Assembly (NCBI RefSeq): GCF_000275845.1
Contig: NW_006766910.1
Span: 84,831 to 148,830 of the forward strand
Origin: Dichomitus squalens LYAD-421 SS1
Lineage: Eukaryota > Basidiomycota > Agaricomycetes > Polyporales > Polyporaceae
Direction of reading: 5' to 3'
DNA length: 64,000 nucleotides
A model generated the notes under the pieces. That model was not told the origin of the DNA and ran no database searches. It worked only from the letters and a program-made list of their open reading frames with translations. Of this stretch, positions 35,950-47,905 are shown piece after piece (position 1 is the stretch's first letter; each line of letters opens with the position of its first letter). The translations under genes and the position numbers were made by a program.

Positions 35950-37300
35950 GACGGAAGGGTGCTATTCAGGCTCTGACCGGATGGTAGTCCCAAGAAGCTA
36001 CCTTACGGACGTCAAATAGCAGATGTCAGCATGGGGTTCCACGACGGTGAACATGGCAGCGAGGCGCACAAGAAGATTTGGCTTACCGGAGTTGATGAGA
36101 TTTCTGGGCGTGCCGAGGCTGCCGCCAGACGGTGGTGACTGAGGCACGATGAGCTCGAGGTTGAGCGAGCAGCGTCAATCAGGTCCAATCAAGCGACGAT
36201 GTATTGGGCAAACTAAACGGACCCATCAGATCGACTACTGACTGAAGATGAGGGCCGCCGCCAGCGTATTCGATGCAGTCAATCTTGGGGGCATAGATAC
36301 GCGGGCTCAGGAGGCTTGTACGAACAGGGACGTATCAGACAATCATGAAGAGCCCATCTTTGCGTCTCAATAGCCCTATATCCGAGACAGTGTCTCTAGC
36401 CGGTAGAGGAGATAGGGTAACAACCAAGTAGACGGGAAGAATACATACAAGCGCAGGACGACGTCGCAAGATGATTCGGTAAAGTAAGCATCGGCAGGGT
36501 TCCGAAGTGTGTTCAAGCTGAGCGATGGATGATTTCCGGGGTCGTCAGGAGCGTCTTCCAATCAGGTGTACCTGCGCTGTTCGTGGGAACAGAGGAAGAC
36601 TTAGGCTATCGCGCGCGAGCGGGCAACAATTTAAACATAGCGCACGACTAGTGGATTGCGCACGGCCCGAGAAAGCAAACAGCCTACTCAATTGCCGTCC
36701 AAGTAAGGGACATACCGTAGCCTCTGCAGTCTGATTACTCTGTCTTGTCCAACGGGTTGTAGCAACTCACGCTTGGTGCACGGCTCATGCGCTGATGGTG
36801 ACAACCGATTGGGCTGTACACGCTTCCTTCGCGGGGCGCATTGGGAGCGCGTTTCATCCTCGCGCCAGAATCCTGTGGACTGAGAAGTTGTTGGGACAGT
36901 TCATAGGGCATACAGTCTTCTCGCGACCATGAGGACAGTGGTAGTAGTGTTTACAAGACGAACGATACAATATCGGTCCCCCAGAATGAGTCGTCCATGT
37001 CCAAGTTCGGGCACTACCTAAGGGAGCAGGAAAAGCAAAGCAGCTGCAGATACTCGGGATGTTCGAGATGCATTGACAAGTGCAGTAGGCAGTTGGGCGG
37101 AAGAGACAAATGATGAATCAATTATTGCGCTGGCGAGGACGGATAGCCCACTTCGGTGAAATGACGTCAGCAAATGGTGATGCCGATTCGCCCGAGCTTC
37201 GGGCGCCTATATCTGCTGGAGCCTTGCAGCGGACGAGTCAGTCACCCATGTCCAATGACAAGCCCTCGGGAAGCGCATGCGTGAACATCAAGGTCAGATG
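35950..37300 (-). pseudogene. Relic Y2, unidentified repeated sequence
   Basis: Aligns with Y1 through the blocks at 35975-36030, 36090-36230 (LELIVPQSPPSGGSLGT on the minus strand) and 36445-36480 (SSCDVVLRLYV), and through TGACGTCAGCA at 37162-37172. Stops and indels are frequent. It continues the F2/F1 segmental duplication upstream of the kinase fragment. Family not recognised. Confidence 0.4.
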
Positions 37301-37965
37301 AGTTTATTGCTTTCATTAAAGGAGATTCGAGGACCAAGACTCTGACTGTCTACATGGGGAAGGCAGGGATATCGACTTGTACAACAGTGAGCTGAAGGCT
37401 CGTGCAAGCTAGGGGGAAAGGAGGGAGACTCAGTGAGGAAAGGTGCAAGGGGAAGGCCTGGACGATGAGCGGGAGGGGAGAGGGGGTTGGGCTATACGAA
37501 TGGTGAAGTGCTAGGTAGGGGGCTCAGTACCTATGCGTTGCGAATGCCCGTCCACCCTGGGCCATTGAAGGCAAAGGTACGGGTTATAAACCTGCCGCCC
37601 AATGGGTACGGTTGCGCCCCTGGAACTCGCTTCTTGCTGCGGTCAGGAGTACGCCCGGCGGGTTTCCCGCCGTTCGTCGATCATCTTAACCCTAGCTTAC
37701 GATAGCAGTACTGCGAGGACTGTCATGCCATTGCAATGTCACGGTATTCTGCACATCCGCACATGCTTATCTTCTCGGTTCCCATGCCCTAGAAAGCGCA
37801 TCGAGGTCCTATATCAAAGACTCTGCGTTGGGATTGTACTCTAAAAAATCTCGCAAATGTGCAGGACCGTGTCCATAGCTTCATGATGTTCCCGGGCCAC
37901 ATCCGGACTGCACCGAAGAATACACAGTAGAATCCGATTGGTGCACTGAAGGTAGAAGCCGAGTA
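37301..37965. other. Spacer between Y2 and D7
   Basis: No conserved coding motif; the end near 37.9 kb is probably the 3' flank of D7. Confidence 0.45.
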
Positions 37966-39553
37966 TCATACATCCCTGAGGCTCACTGAATCCTCTCCGT
38001 AGTCCTCCGTAGAAGCATCGCTCGAATCGCTACCAGATGGAGCCCGAAATACAATAGACTGTGGAGTATCCAGTCTGCTCATGACGTCCAGCGATAAGAA
38101 AGACATCTGGTGGGTCATCCTTAGGTTGACCTCATGCAGGTCGATGAGAAAGTGCGACACCATGACGCTCGTAATCCTTGAGAGTTGTGAGCGAAAGGTA
38201 GCTGGCCAGTCAAATTGACTCACGGCTCGGAAAATCTCGTGATATATGTTGTCCCAGTACCAATCGGACGTACTGGTGTATTCTATGAGCTGTGTCAGGG
38301 ACATCTGGTGGGGAATGGGAGATGGAATCAAGCCCACCACAAAGGAGAATGTCAAGTGGAGAGCGTTCAGGAATGACAGAATGCTTTGTGTTCGCTCAGC
38401 AACGTCCGGACCAAACCTCCTCGGTAATAGGGAGCTCACAAGAAATACATGGTTCCTAGGAACCGATTAGGAGAGTTGATAACAAAAAGGACAACGCACG
38501 CACCGTTCCTATACATCACGCTGAGAAGGGAGGGCAACCCGCTCTGTGAACCATGCGATTTATAGGTTGCACGCCAGGTAAGACAAGCAACACATGTATC
38601 AGAGAGAATGAGACATGTAGCTATAGCAGCGGTGCCTGTGAGGTGTCAACGACAAGCTCTTCGGAAGAGCCATTCCCACATACCCCTGCATGTGCGTAAG
38701 CGTCTGGACCCACAAAATAGTGCGTTCTGTACTCACAAATTGCTTGTGTGCGTCGCGACATTGACATCTGTGGTACAGCCTAGGATGGGGTCGAATCTAG
38801 TCGTGACGTGATGAAGGTCTCCCTGCAAAGCCGGTGAGCGTTTGGTTGAATCAAGGTGGGATATCGAAGTACATAATAGTTGAGAATCAAAGGAACGGAC
38901 CCCAAAATGAATATGATCACACTGAGAGCTCTGCTCTGATTGCTGAGCGCATAGGCCCGTAAAGCTGAGAAAACTTCAGAGGTTGTCAGTAACCCATTTG
39001 TACTGACTGAAATCATGGCGATGACTACGCACTCGCAAACGGAAGGTATCCTAGATTCCTGAGAATGTCTTCAAAGTAATGTGCAACCGTGCAGCTATTG
39101 TACGTCCTTGCGTTAGCGAGTGCCAGCAATGAAATGACGTAGTCGTACTCCTAGATAGAATTCAATCAAAGAACTCTGGCATGTATGTCTCACTTACTGC
39201 AGTCACTGAGGGGAAAAACCGAATTGGAGCCATGCCAATGTAGTAAACAATAGCCAGATATCGGTTGAAAAAGAAGAGGATTGAGGAAAGAGTGGGCCGA
39301 CTCCTCCAGAAAAGCGCCAGTTCCTGCTGGAATGTCGTGAGATAGTCGTATCCGACGAGTGCTAATGTTTTCATTAGTATTGGTCGGTCCTTCACATTGA
39401 CTTGCGCGCACGAACTTGCAGTCGCCACAATGATGAAATTCATGACAACACTGCAGAGATCAGAGCTGTGTCATATGGCTACAAAACTGAAAGAAATACT
39501 ACTCACTTTGTCTCTAGGATCGCGACACTCAGCGCTTCATTTGAGAGACTCAT
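37966..39553 (-). CDS. DUF6533 membrane protein, copy D7 (class II), fully reconstructed
   Basis: Thirteen exons: 39507-39553, 39416-39450, 39198-39361, 39149-39150, 39033-39094, 38873-38973, 38737-38822, 38684-38685, 38504-38635, 38440-38455, 38338-38383, 38224-38282 and 37966-38176. They total 963 nt (320 aa) with a single open frame, and all introns are GT-AG. Two exons are only 2 nt (GA and GG). Retaining the first downstream intron (39095-39148, 54 nt) would also stay open in this copy, so D7 alone does not prove microexon A; the other copies do. Signature blocks: VGYDYLTTFQQE, FNRYLAIVYYIGM, FSALRAYALSNQS, DPILGC, LTWRATYKSHG and VSHFLIDLHEVN. About seven membrane helices are expected; function unknown. 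Confidence 0.85.
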
Positions 39554-41301
39554 GGCTCAGAGATGGAATCCTGCGTCCTCAGTTAAGCCGGGCCTCATGA
39601 ACGCCTCTTTATGTAGCCTGGTGAAGGTGAGACAGATGCCCGCTCAACGCCCACTAGCCAAAATAGCATGGGTAAGCCGAAGACAACCTTCACAGACCGC
39701 ATGCCAGTAGAACTCCTAAGGGATGGAGCTTGATGACATTCCTCGGTATGACATCCGATTCGAAGAAGCAATGGACTCGATACCGTCTGCGGATGGCAAT
39801 GCAGCGCTCACCTTTCCCACACGTCACTTCTTCCGTTCAGGGTCTCCTCGAAGCTCAAATACAAGCCTCTCGAATATTGACCAGTGATCACTGCATATTG
39901 ACTGGAAGGTGACTATAAGCAAAATTCAGCGTTTTCGCACCGACGGTGATAGTTAAATCAAGCGACAGAGGATTCCGCTCAAATGGACCGACAAGCAAGG
40001 TCAGTCGCAGTGCCAAGGTCGTTGCAGCTGCGGTCTCATGCCGGAGATCAGGGTTACACAGATGCCTGATACACGTACCTCTTCGTCACCTTTATTCAGG
40101 GTCTCGTAAGTGTATATAGACCTAGTACTAATCGTGTGGGCTTTATATAGACCACCGAACGTTCGAGCGCTGCTCAGCGACTGCGCCTCTTAGCGGTATG
40201 GGAACGGATCGAGAAGGGCTACGTGAAATTTCCCAAGCCTCAAAGCATCGACACCTGTGTATCATAGAGAGGTAGAAAAAGTATGGCAAATTTGAGGATG
40301 AGATAGATGTGCGGCGTTACAAGACGTGAGATCCTAGGCCTGAACTGAGATACGCTGTACTAAATGTGGTACGGAATCTAGGAACTGACGCTTAGAGGAT
40401 ATTCCGCCATGAAATGTGAGGTGATGTATCGCGACAGCAGTAAGGGCATAGTAAAGTCATACTGCCTATGGGATCGAGTTCGTGGACGTGGCTCTACATG
40501 AGAGCGAAGGTGTGCGCAAGGAAGCGAGGGTCTGCACAGAGGACGCTACATTCGCCGTCCACATAGACTTTGAGAGTCGACGAAGAAGGGAGGACGTGAG
40601 AACTAGGTGCGCTCGTATCCCAGGGAGATTCGCACAAGGTGGTGACATATCAACGGATTTAATCAGGATTCAGGTAGTGCAATCAGCTTCGCGAAGAGCT
40701 CCTGGATCCTCCTCGGTGCCTGACAGTGACAGTGCGGGAAATCAGCAGTTGTGGGCTTTCGGTAGGCGAAGCGACTGTAAAAGTTGTGAGACTCAAAGGT
40801 GCGGAAACTGCTCGGAATGCATACCAGATGGCACGACGATCAGTATGAGGAGCATCCAGTGGCTGCGGAGCAGGGGTCGTGGATCAGTGGGCTATGTAGG
40901 TAGACGAATTTGATGCCGTGACGTCAGCAGATACACTAGGGTTGCTTATATGAAACACACCAATTCAGGGTCTACTTGCCCTCAATTACCATCTCCGCAC
41001 AGCGATATCCGGCATTCACGGCTGCATGATATCACATTGAGACTGATGTACTATTTTTCCTTCATTACGAAACTACGGGATAGGATTGGAAAAAATACAG
41101 CCCCAGACAGCCTAGAGCAGTCTGACGTGTGCCGAGAATCGAGGACGTTCGTTAGCTTTGTGCTCCTGCGAGGCCGGTAGTTTCTTGCGTCGAGAGGCAA
41201 CTGGCAGCCATCCGCTTGCGGTCACTGCCCGCCTGTGGGCCGTCCTAGAATATACGAGCGGAAATTACAAGTACGCTCTTCACCGAGCCGTCGATACCGT
41301 C
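39554..41301. other. Spacer between D7 and F3, possible fourth Y relic
   Basis: A TGACGTCAGCAGA string at 40919-40931 matches the one shared by Y1-Y3, and weak similarity to Y3 is seen near 40480-40530. It may be a more decayed Y copy. A 143-codon plus-strand frame at 40482-40913 has no recognisable motif and is probably chance. Confidence 0.35.
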
Positions 41302-43954
41302 TTAGGACTCCTCTGGCACAGGCGGGAGCGGACCGAGGACGTCCAGGTGATCCTGCAGCACCTCGTTCTCGAGCCAGTCCCAGCTCTTTGCCTGCCAAAA
41401 GAGGTCCCGAACAGAAGTATGATCCTTCAAGTTGGAAGCGAGCTCGTAAGTCTCCGCCGAAGGTTTCGAAACTCTTCGTGCAGTCTTCTTCCCGAAAACC
41501 TTGCCAGACTTCGCAGGACCTGTACTTGAGGCCTCCGCCTTGATACGCCGACGGCGAGCAGGACGATCGCTGGGATCAGAGGGAGCGGACGAGTTACCGG
41601 ATCGAAGCGAGCGGTCATAGGCCTTGACTTCGTACCGCGCCTTGAACCAGTCCAGTAACTCGAGAATGAGAGTGTTCAGTGCTTCGTTGGGTTCATCCGA
41701 AGCACGACCAAATGTGATGATTCGGTTGCCGAACTTGAGAGCCCCGTCGCTGGTGATGATGTAGACTTTCGTCTCGGGACATTCAAAAGTGCCTGTGGGC
41801 AGTCGCCTGAAATCGACGAAGTACCTGTTAATGAAGTCCGGCACGTACAACTCCATGTTGTGCGGACAGTAACGGATAACGTTGTAGAGGAGGACATTGA
41901 AGAAGGACTCGATCTCGTCGGCGGTCTGTACGATGTGGAGGGCATCCATGAGAGAAGCGACAGACATGTACCTCCACGTGCCCTATCCTATTGGTAAGCA
42001 GGAGTTATTCGTGGTATCATCAATATGGACGTACAGTTCTCTTCGGTCGCAGAGCCTGATTGACCTCTTCTCCTCGTGAGATGGGTTTCGAGAGCTCCCA
42101 GTCCGCCAGGATGCCTCGCCAAGTCACGCGCAAGGTCATGTCGCCCTCCTGCTGAAGAACGAATGTGGGAAGGATTAGGATGTTCCCGCTGCTGATGTCG
42201 CAATGGAGTATCTTGGACTTGACCGTCACGTCATAGTGGGCTGATCTCGTGAGTCAGTGAGACGTTCTAAGGCGCAATGCACGCACCTTCGATGCTATCC
42301 CCAATGATGCTAACTAGCTGACGGCTGGACCGAAACGCAGTTATCGGAAGGCAGACTTCCTTGAGCACGAGGCGATGATGCCCATAATGTGGCACATAGG
42401 GCGTCGGCTCTTCCTGCATCTCACTGTAGGTACGCTTCACCCGGTGAGGCTCGTTCGAATGATCCTGAACGACATCCACCTTACGCTCCTCCTTCGTTCC
42501 CAAGACCTCGTTCACCCGATAATGGGATAAACGGGTCTCGTGGCGACGAAAAAGATGAGCGCGAACGAGACTAGGTATATTCCTGACGCCGTCCGTATTG
42601 AGCTTACCCAGGATCTCGCGTTCAGAAGCGACGTTCTCATAAATTGACCGCCAGGAGTCTTTGAGAAATACGAATGTTCTCGTCCACTTGCGGTATGCCA
42701 CGTAACCACGGGTGCCTCGACCGATGAGTCCGCGCGTGTGGTAGAGCGGCTCGCAAACAAGAAATTCCTCGTCGTCGACAGTGAGATTGTATCGGGGCTA
42801 GTCTGTGACTGATTGGCAGAAGTAGTCGAGAACGTACTCGAAGACGAAAGAGTCATCGCTCGGGACCTGAAAAGTGACCTGTGTGTCCCTAGCTTCAGCG
42901 ACGAGACCGGGACTGTGACCGTTCACCGTGTTCGTATCGATGGACGGCGGCTGAGGCAGTATAGGGGAGAGTGCCTTAGGGAGCGGGGTACCTTCTTCGT
43001 AGCCGACCACAGGAAGATGGAAGGGGATGTTGACGTCCGCAAGGGTGTCCATCAACCGATAATCGTCGGAATCCTTCTGAAGCAGCGTCGCCGAGGTGTC
43101 AAAGCCTTGAGCCTCGTCGTCTATGACGGTGAGCGCTAGGAGCACTTCGACCAACGCGTCCGTGCGTAAGAGGTAGTTCACCTTCTCGCTGACGAAGACA
43201 CCAGATCGGTCCCAGCGCATGACACGGAATTCCCTTCCGATCACGAGCAGAGAGAAGGCGGCGGTGCGATGTTGGTAGAGGAAGAGCTGATCAGCGTAGG
43301 CGATGAGCTGGCCCCACACCTTCTTTCTCTCTTCTAGGGCCTCCTCTTCTCCCTCCTGTGCCTCGTCGAAGGGGTCGTTCTGAGAGTCCTCCTGCTTGAA
43401 GTGGAAGAACACCTGTTGATACTCCCAGTTTGGCCGACCTTCTTCGAGCTCGAGATCCTTCCTAAAGAGAGCGGCATTGGCACTGTCCCTTTCAGCGTCG
43501 CCCAGATCGTGGCTGTGAGGAGAAAGTCGTATGACATAGCGATGGACTTCGTCGACCATCCCCGTCTGCCGCGGAGTCTGTTGAGAGGACGGCGCAGCGG
43601 AGTTGGAGTCGATCGGAACAATGAGAGTGGTGTTCGGGTGCTCCATGCCCCATGAACAATGACCAAGAACGTTTGCATTGATCACATTCGCCTCGGACAA
43701 CGTCAGCACAGGGTCAGCTTCAGAGAACTTGCGCCACTCACGAAGTCTGAGGCAAGTTGATCCTCAGGGATGCGGTTGCTGACCTCGGCACGCTGCTTGT
43801 AGTTCTGGAAGACGTCTTCGAGGGCGATGCTGATCTTTGACATCTGCACAGGCGGAAATCTATCGGAGAGCACGCGTCGAGGTATCGGAAGAAGCTTGTC
43901 GAGGAAGCCCAATAGCGATAATCTCACCGCATTCCCGCACAGATCGCGATCCAT
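41302..43954 (-). pseudogene. FunK1 kinase, copy F3, one nonsense codon
   Basis: Exons 43742-43954, 42287-43691, 42035-42240 and 41302-41982 total 2505 nt and stay in one frame except for a single TAG at 42798-42800, where F4 has Trp in the motif TDWPRYNLT. Other motifs are preserved: GRGTRGYVAYRK, KEVCLPITAF, the catalytic loop ILHCDISSGNIL (HCD, not HRD), ILADWELSKP and GTWRYMSV. The C-terminus ends at VPEES, about 45 residues shorter than F4. It is either a very young pseudogene or a strain-specific null allele. A decayed homeodomain-like gene lies just upstream, as an intact one does for F4. Confidence 0.82.
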
Positions 43955-44736
43955 ACTTGATCGCTGTCGCGTTCGGTGTTTTGAAACCCCTAGCTCTCGC
44001 CTGCTGCAATCGAAAGGATCCGTCTCTGGGAGAGAAAAAAGAACCTTCAGTATATAACTGCACCTTTAGCAGCAGTTGTTGAGAAAGGACGTACAAGAGT
44101 CAATAACGCTCGAGAGAGGATGTGCGCGATTTGACTTGGGACTTCGTGAATGTATCTCACGATCTTGGTGGTTGGAGAACAACTGGTATGGGCGCCAAGT
44201 TCGATCGAACAGGTCGGAAACGCCCATGTCCTTTGGTCAGTGGCTGGTCTCGTCAGTAGGTGGCGGGGATGCGGCACATCCTCCCAGTGGCAAACTACGC
44301 GCCATTCACTATCAATGTTCGGCATGATTTACGAGGATGCGAGGCGTTGTCACACCGACATCTGACATTTGGCCATCCAGCAGTGTCTCTGCGAGTCGAG
44401 GCGGGAAAGCGCCACATTGCATCAGTACCGCGGAGCGTCCAGGACCGAGCCGGGCCGCATCACCTCACGGTGGCGAATGTCCGAGGGACGTGCCCGACCC
44501 GAGAGCCACAACTTACCTAGACGAACCCTGTCTCGATTATGCTCGAACGATACAGATCAGAGTATAGATTAAAGGCTGCGAGTAGGAGGCGTCACATGAA
44601 GATGCTACAGACCGGGTGGGGTGGTGCATGCCGCGCGAGTGATGTGTAACAGAGACACGCGACGACACGCGATGCTTCAGAGGTAAGCGATGAACAAGCA
44701 AGATGGCACAGGGCTGAGTGCGCAATTCGCGTGTCA
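43955..44736. other. Spacer between F3 and the homeodomain relic
   Basis: 43.96-44.33 kb resembles the leader and promoter region of F4 (57.13-57.45 kb): the shared ATGGGCGCCAA string and flanking bases occur at about 44189 and 57398, and also near 28957. No gene supported in 44.33-44.74 kb. Confidence 0.45.
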
Positions 44737-45600
44737 CACTAGCGCTACCATACCGCTACCCAGGCGCATGTTCTGCTCCTCAAGCCACCTCCCTAGCTCG
44801 CCGAGCGTTCTTGGGATGCTGTCCAATGATACATCGGAGCCCGATGAGATGACGGAGTCCGTCGTCGCCGTGAGAGGCGATGAAAACTCAGCTTCGGGTT
44901 CGCAGGAATGCTCTGCAGGGGCGGGATGTAGGGGACAGTGAGCTAACGACCACTTCGCTAGTGCCCGCTGCTTTATCTGGATCGCGCAAAGTGAGCCTCT
45001 GCGTCGTGTGGTGCCCGCAAGCCAAGCATACGTACACACCAAGCATGTAAGGCGCAGCGAGTCGCGGCTCCGTCTTCTGCCGCTTCCAGCAATTCGCCTG
45101 AATTCCTCAAGTCTCACACCCTTCGCAACTGGGTATGCAGCGAGTCTTGGTGGGTAGCTCCAAGAGCTGGCCTTACATGGTCATAGCATGTACGTTGCTG
45201 GAAATCGCCTATGGATCATTTCTTGGTGAGACTGAGATCGAAGATGTCGACGACTTGAAAGTTTATACTGGCCTATTAATGCACTTCGCAGCATGACGTA
45301 CGCTGTTTTGGGTAGTATCCCGGCGGTGGAAGCGCCATGGACATTACCCCAGTACAGTCGCGTTGTACACGCGCGTGGCTGACTTCCTGCTAAGCGCGAA
45401 TGAGGCGCAATGATGACTTCAGGCCATGTCCGATAGAGTAAAGGGTACCTTGGAGGGAAGTAGATAGTAGGAGCTGCACCCAGCAGTGGTATTGGGTTGA
45501 CTTCTTGGACATAACCAATGAACAGACCTCTAGATGTCTGACATGTGAGTACTTGGCCAACCCCAGATGAATTATGAGACATTGAATGGCTATGAAGCCT
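44737..45600 (-). pseudogene. Decayed homeodomain-like gene next to F3
   Basis: Matches the intact gene at 59731-60405 in order: the VQLLLSTSLQ-type leader sequence (about 45470), STAGILPKTAYVMLRSA (about 45275-45335), a degraded CIPSCEGCET block with stop codons (about 45085-45130) and the C-terminal SLDSIPRTLGELGRWLEEQN (about 44760-44820). The helix 3 region is destroyed by stops and substitutions, so DNA binding is not expected. It shows that the homeodomain-like gene and FunK1 were duplicated together. Confidence 0.72.
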
Positions 45601-45929
45601 TGGACCTGCCCGTACTCAATGATGAGTGTGTCGAGACACGTACCTCGCTGGAAACCCGCAACAGCATTTTGCTGTCATGAAGGCGCGGAGAGTTCACCTA
45701 CTGCTGTACGGCACGCTCGTTGGCCAGGCCAGCGAAAAAATTACAAACACGAATATGCAACATACCAGGGGAAGCGCATGCATGAGCCGGATACATGTCT
45801 CGAAGTCGCCTAGATAACCTACATGAGCCGGAACTGTCTCTCTGGAGAGCTGCGTAAGGGTGAGTGGTAGTATCCGACGCAGATCACGCACTCCGTATCA
45901 TGTCATTGACCTCGAGTGTATGTTGTTGC

Positions 45930-47275
45930 CTCAGTTTGCGGGATACGGGACAGAGGTGGGAGTGCTGAGCGAGATGCTTGAAGACGCGCGCCTGTCGCAA
46001 CCTCGAGCTCATCGCGTCCCACGAGGTCCCACCGTCCACGCCGTCCGACACTTGCATCCGTGAACTTCATGGCCTCACATGCTGCTCGACACCTTCTTGC
46101 TACCCTGTTCTCTGTCCCTTCTGCGATAAGCTTCAAGGTTACCCTCAATCTTGGTCCCCGAAGACAACGCACGCCCAGGCCCCAGATGTGTAGATCGCCA
46201 TCGCGACCATTCGGGACGCGCGCGCCCTCATGGGCTTGGTATCCAAGAACCCCATCAAGCAGGCATCGACATGAGCATAGCTGCAGGTGTGTAGCATTGT
46301 CTACGGTACAGCGCGATAGGGACAGACGGGGTCGCAGCGGGCGATTTCTCCGCGTATGCCCTGCTTGCGTCTCTTAGGCGACTCCTTCATCTCTAGGTGC
46401 TGCCAATTTAGAGTGGGACTGGCGCATGCGAGGACCGCTGACCGGCTGCTGGACGCGGTCGTCTGCTACAGCTGCACTGGTGGTCGGACGGGACGCAGTG
46501 AGTGACTCCTTTTACTCCCCTTTCTCCCCATTTGTAGCGCGTACTGCGCGCGGCGTCATCGTGCAGAATAGCGAGTCGTAGGCTCTAGATTTTCGAGTCT
46601 AGCATCGTCTTGCTTCTGTGCGTGACGCTGCCCACGAAGTCCAGTCGACACTGCACATGCACCGTGTGCGTGCGACGCGTCACCGCGGGCGGCATTTTCT
46701 TCTGCGACACCTTGAGACGACCTCGCGCTGACTTTCATTGCTCGTCAGGGATGCCAAACCTCAGTCCTGTCAATGGCATGGAATGCTTCCTTCACTACGA
46801 ACAAGGGCTCGGATGGCTTGAGCTACCCGCCAACGCCTGTGTACGGCTTGTCCCCATAGGTCCTCGTTTTTGCGTTCGACCGTTGTCTGCGTCTGCGGCA
46901 ACATTGTCTTCCGGCGCCCTCTTGACAGCCTCCTGGTGAGAAGTGGACGCACTTGGACGGTTACGAGGTCCACTGCGGATATACGCAGATCTTAGGAGTG
47001 CGCGAATGAGTTGCGCGCGAAACGGTGCTGCGTGCGGTTGGCCAAACACCGGGCGTGATGCGGGCGTCGATAAGGTGGGATAGACAGGTGGAACACTACG
47101 CTCGCTCGGGACAAGGGTGTGTATAATTGCAGATGCCGGATTCATTCGAGTATATATGTGGAGATCTATGTAAGTCCTGCTAGAATTTGACTGGCGTATT
47201 ACCTGTGACTTGCAGTGCTGACAGTTGCTTTCGTGTAGAATCACGCATCATCGAGTGATTTGGCGTCAGGTAATA
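45930..47275 (+). pseudogene. Relic X3 of the unidentified triplicated gene
   Basis: Third copy of the X sequence. It shares the MLEDARL...RAHRVPR block with X1 (about 45975-46020 against 11480-11530), GDFSAYAL (about 46340), and the HARTADRLLDAV block followed by a GTGAGT donor (about 46430-46505). A shared intron-end context lies at about 47200-47240. Stops are frequent. It is the most decayed of the three and precedes D8, as X1 precedes D3 and X2 precedes D5. Confidence 0.45.
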
Positions 47276-47537
47276 AATTAATTAAAACTCTAATATAACG
47301 GCGGCTGGTCGGCGAGTGCTGCCTGTTCTCACATAGCATCATGCAACTCGCTCTTGAGCACATTCCTGCTACTTCTACGCTTCAATCACTCTCTCGCGCT
47401 CGATGCACGCTGGGGTGATCGGCATGGCAGCGGTTATTCCCAGCCTTAGCGTGGACGTCTATTCGTGGTCCTGTCTCCACGACGTAATGTTGCACCGCGA
47501 TGCGATCAATTCATAAACTGCACATTGATCGCCATAA

Positions 47538-47905
47538 GGGCCGCTCAATTCTTGAGGACGCAGGACGCAGGACGCACTCAGAGCTCGTTTGATGGATGTG
47601 ATGGGCTAGCTGAACCTGCCGCATACGGCAAGATACCAACCTCATTTCTCGTGCCCGTTGTTTTCCAAGAGGTCTGTCGTGTCCCAAACCTCACATAAAA
47701 ATATGAATCGCGAGTATGTTGAAGACGAAAGCCTTCCACGTCGATTGACACTACCCTTGAGGCACTTTGTGAGGGGGGAGGAGTGTTATCGTCGCTCGAG
47801 GGGTTTCGAAGGCGAGCTTGTCGGCTAGTCTCTCTTAGCCCATCACCTCCATCAATGGCCTCTGAACGCGTCCTGCGTCCTGCGTCCTCAAGAATTGAGC
47901 GGCCC
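47538..47905. mobile_element. MITE-like element with 70-bp terminal inverted repeats
   Basis: The sequence at 47538-47607 reappears inverted at 47836-47905. Both begin GGGCCGCTCAATTCTTGA and then contain three tandem GGACGCA-type units; roughly six of every seven bases match over 70 positions. The 228-bp core has no coding capacity, so this looks like a non-autonomous DNA transposon. No clear target-site duplication was found; the flanks are AT-rich (CATAA and TATAG). Confidence 0.75.
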
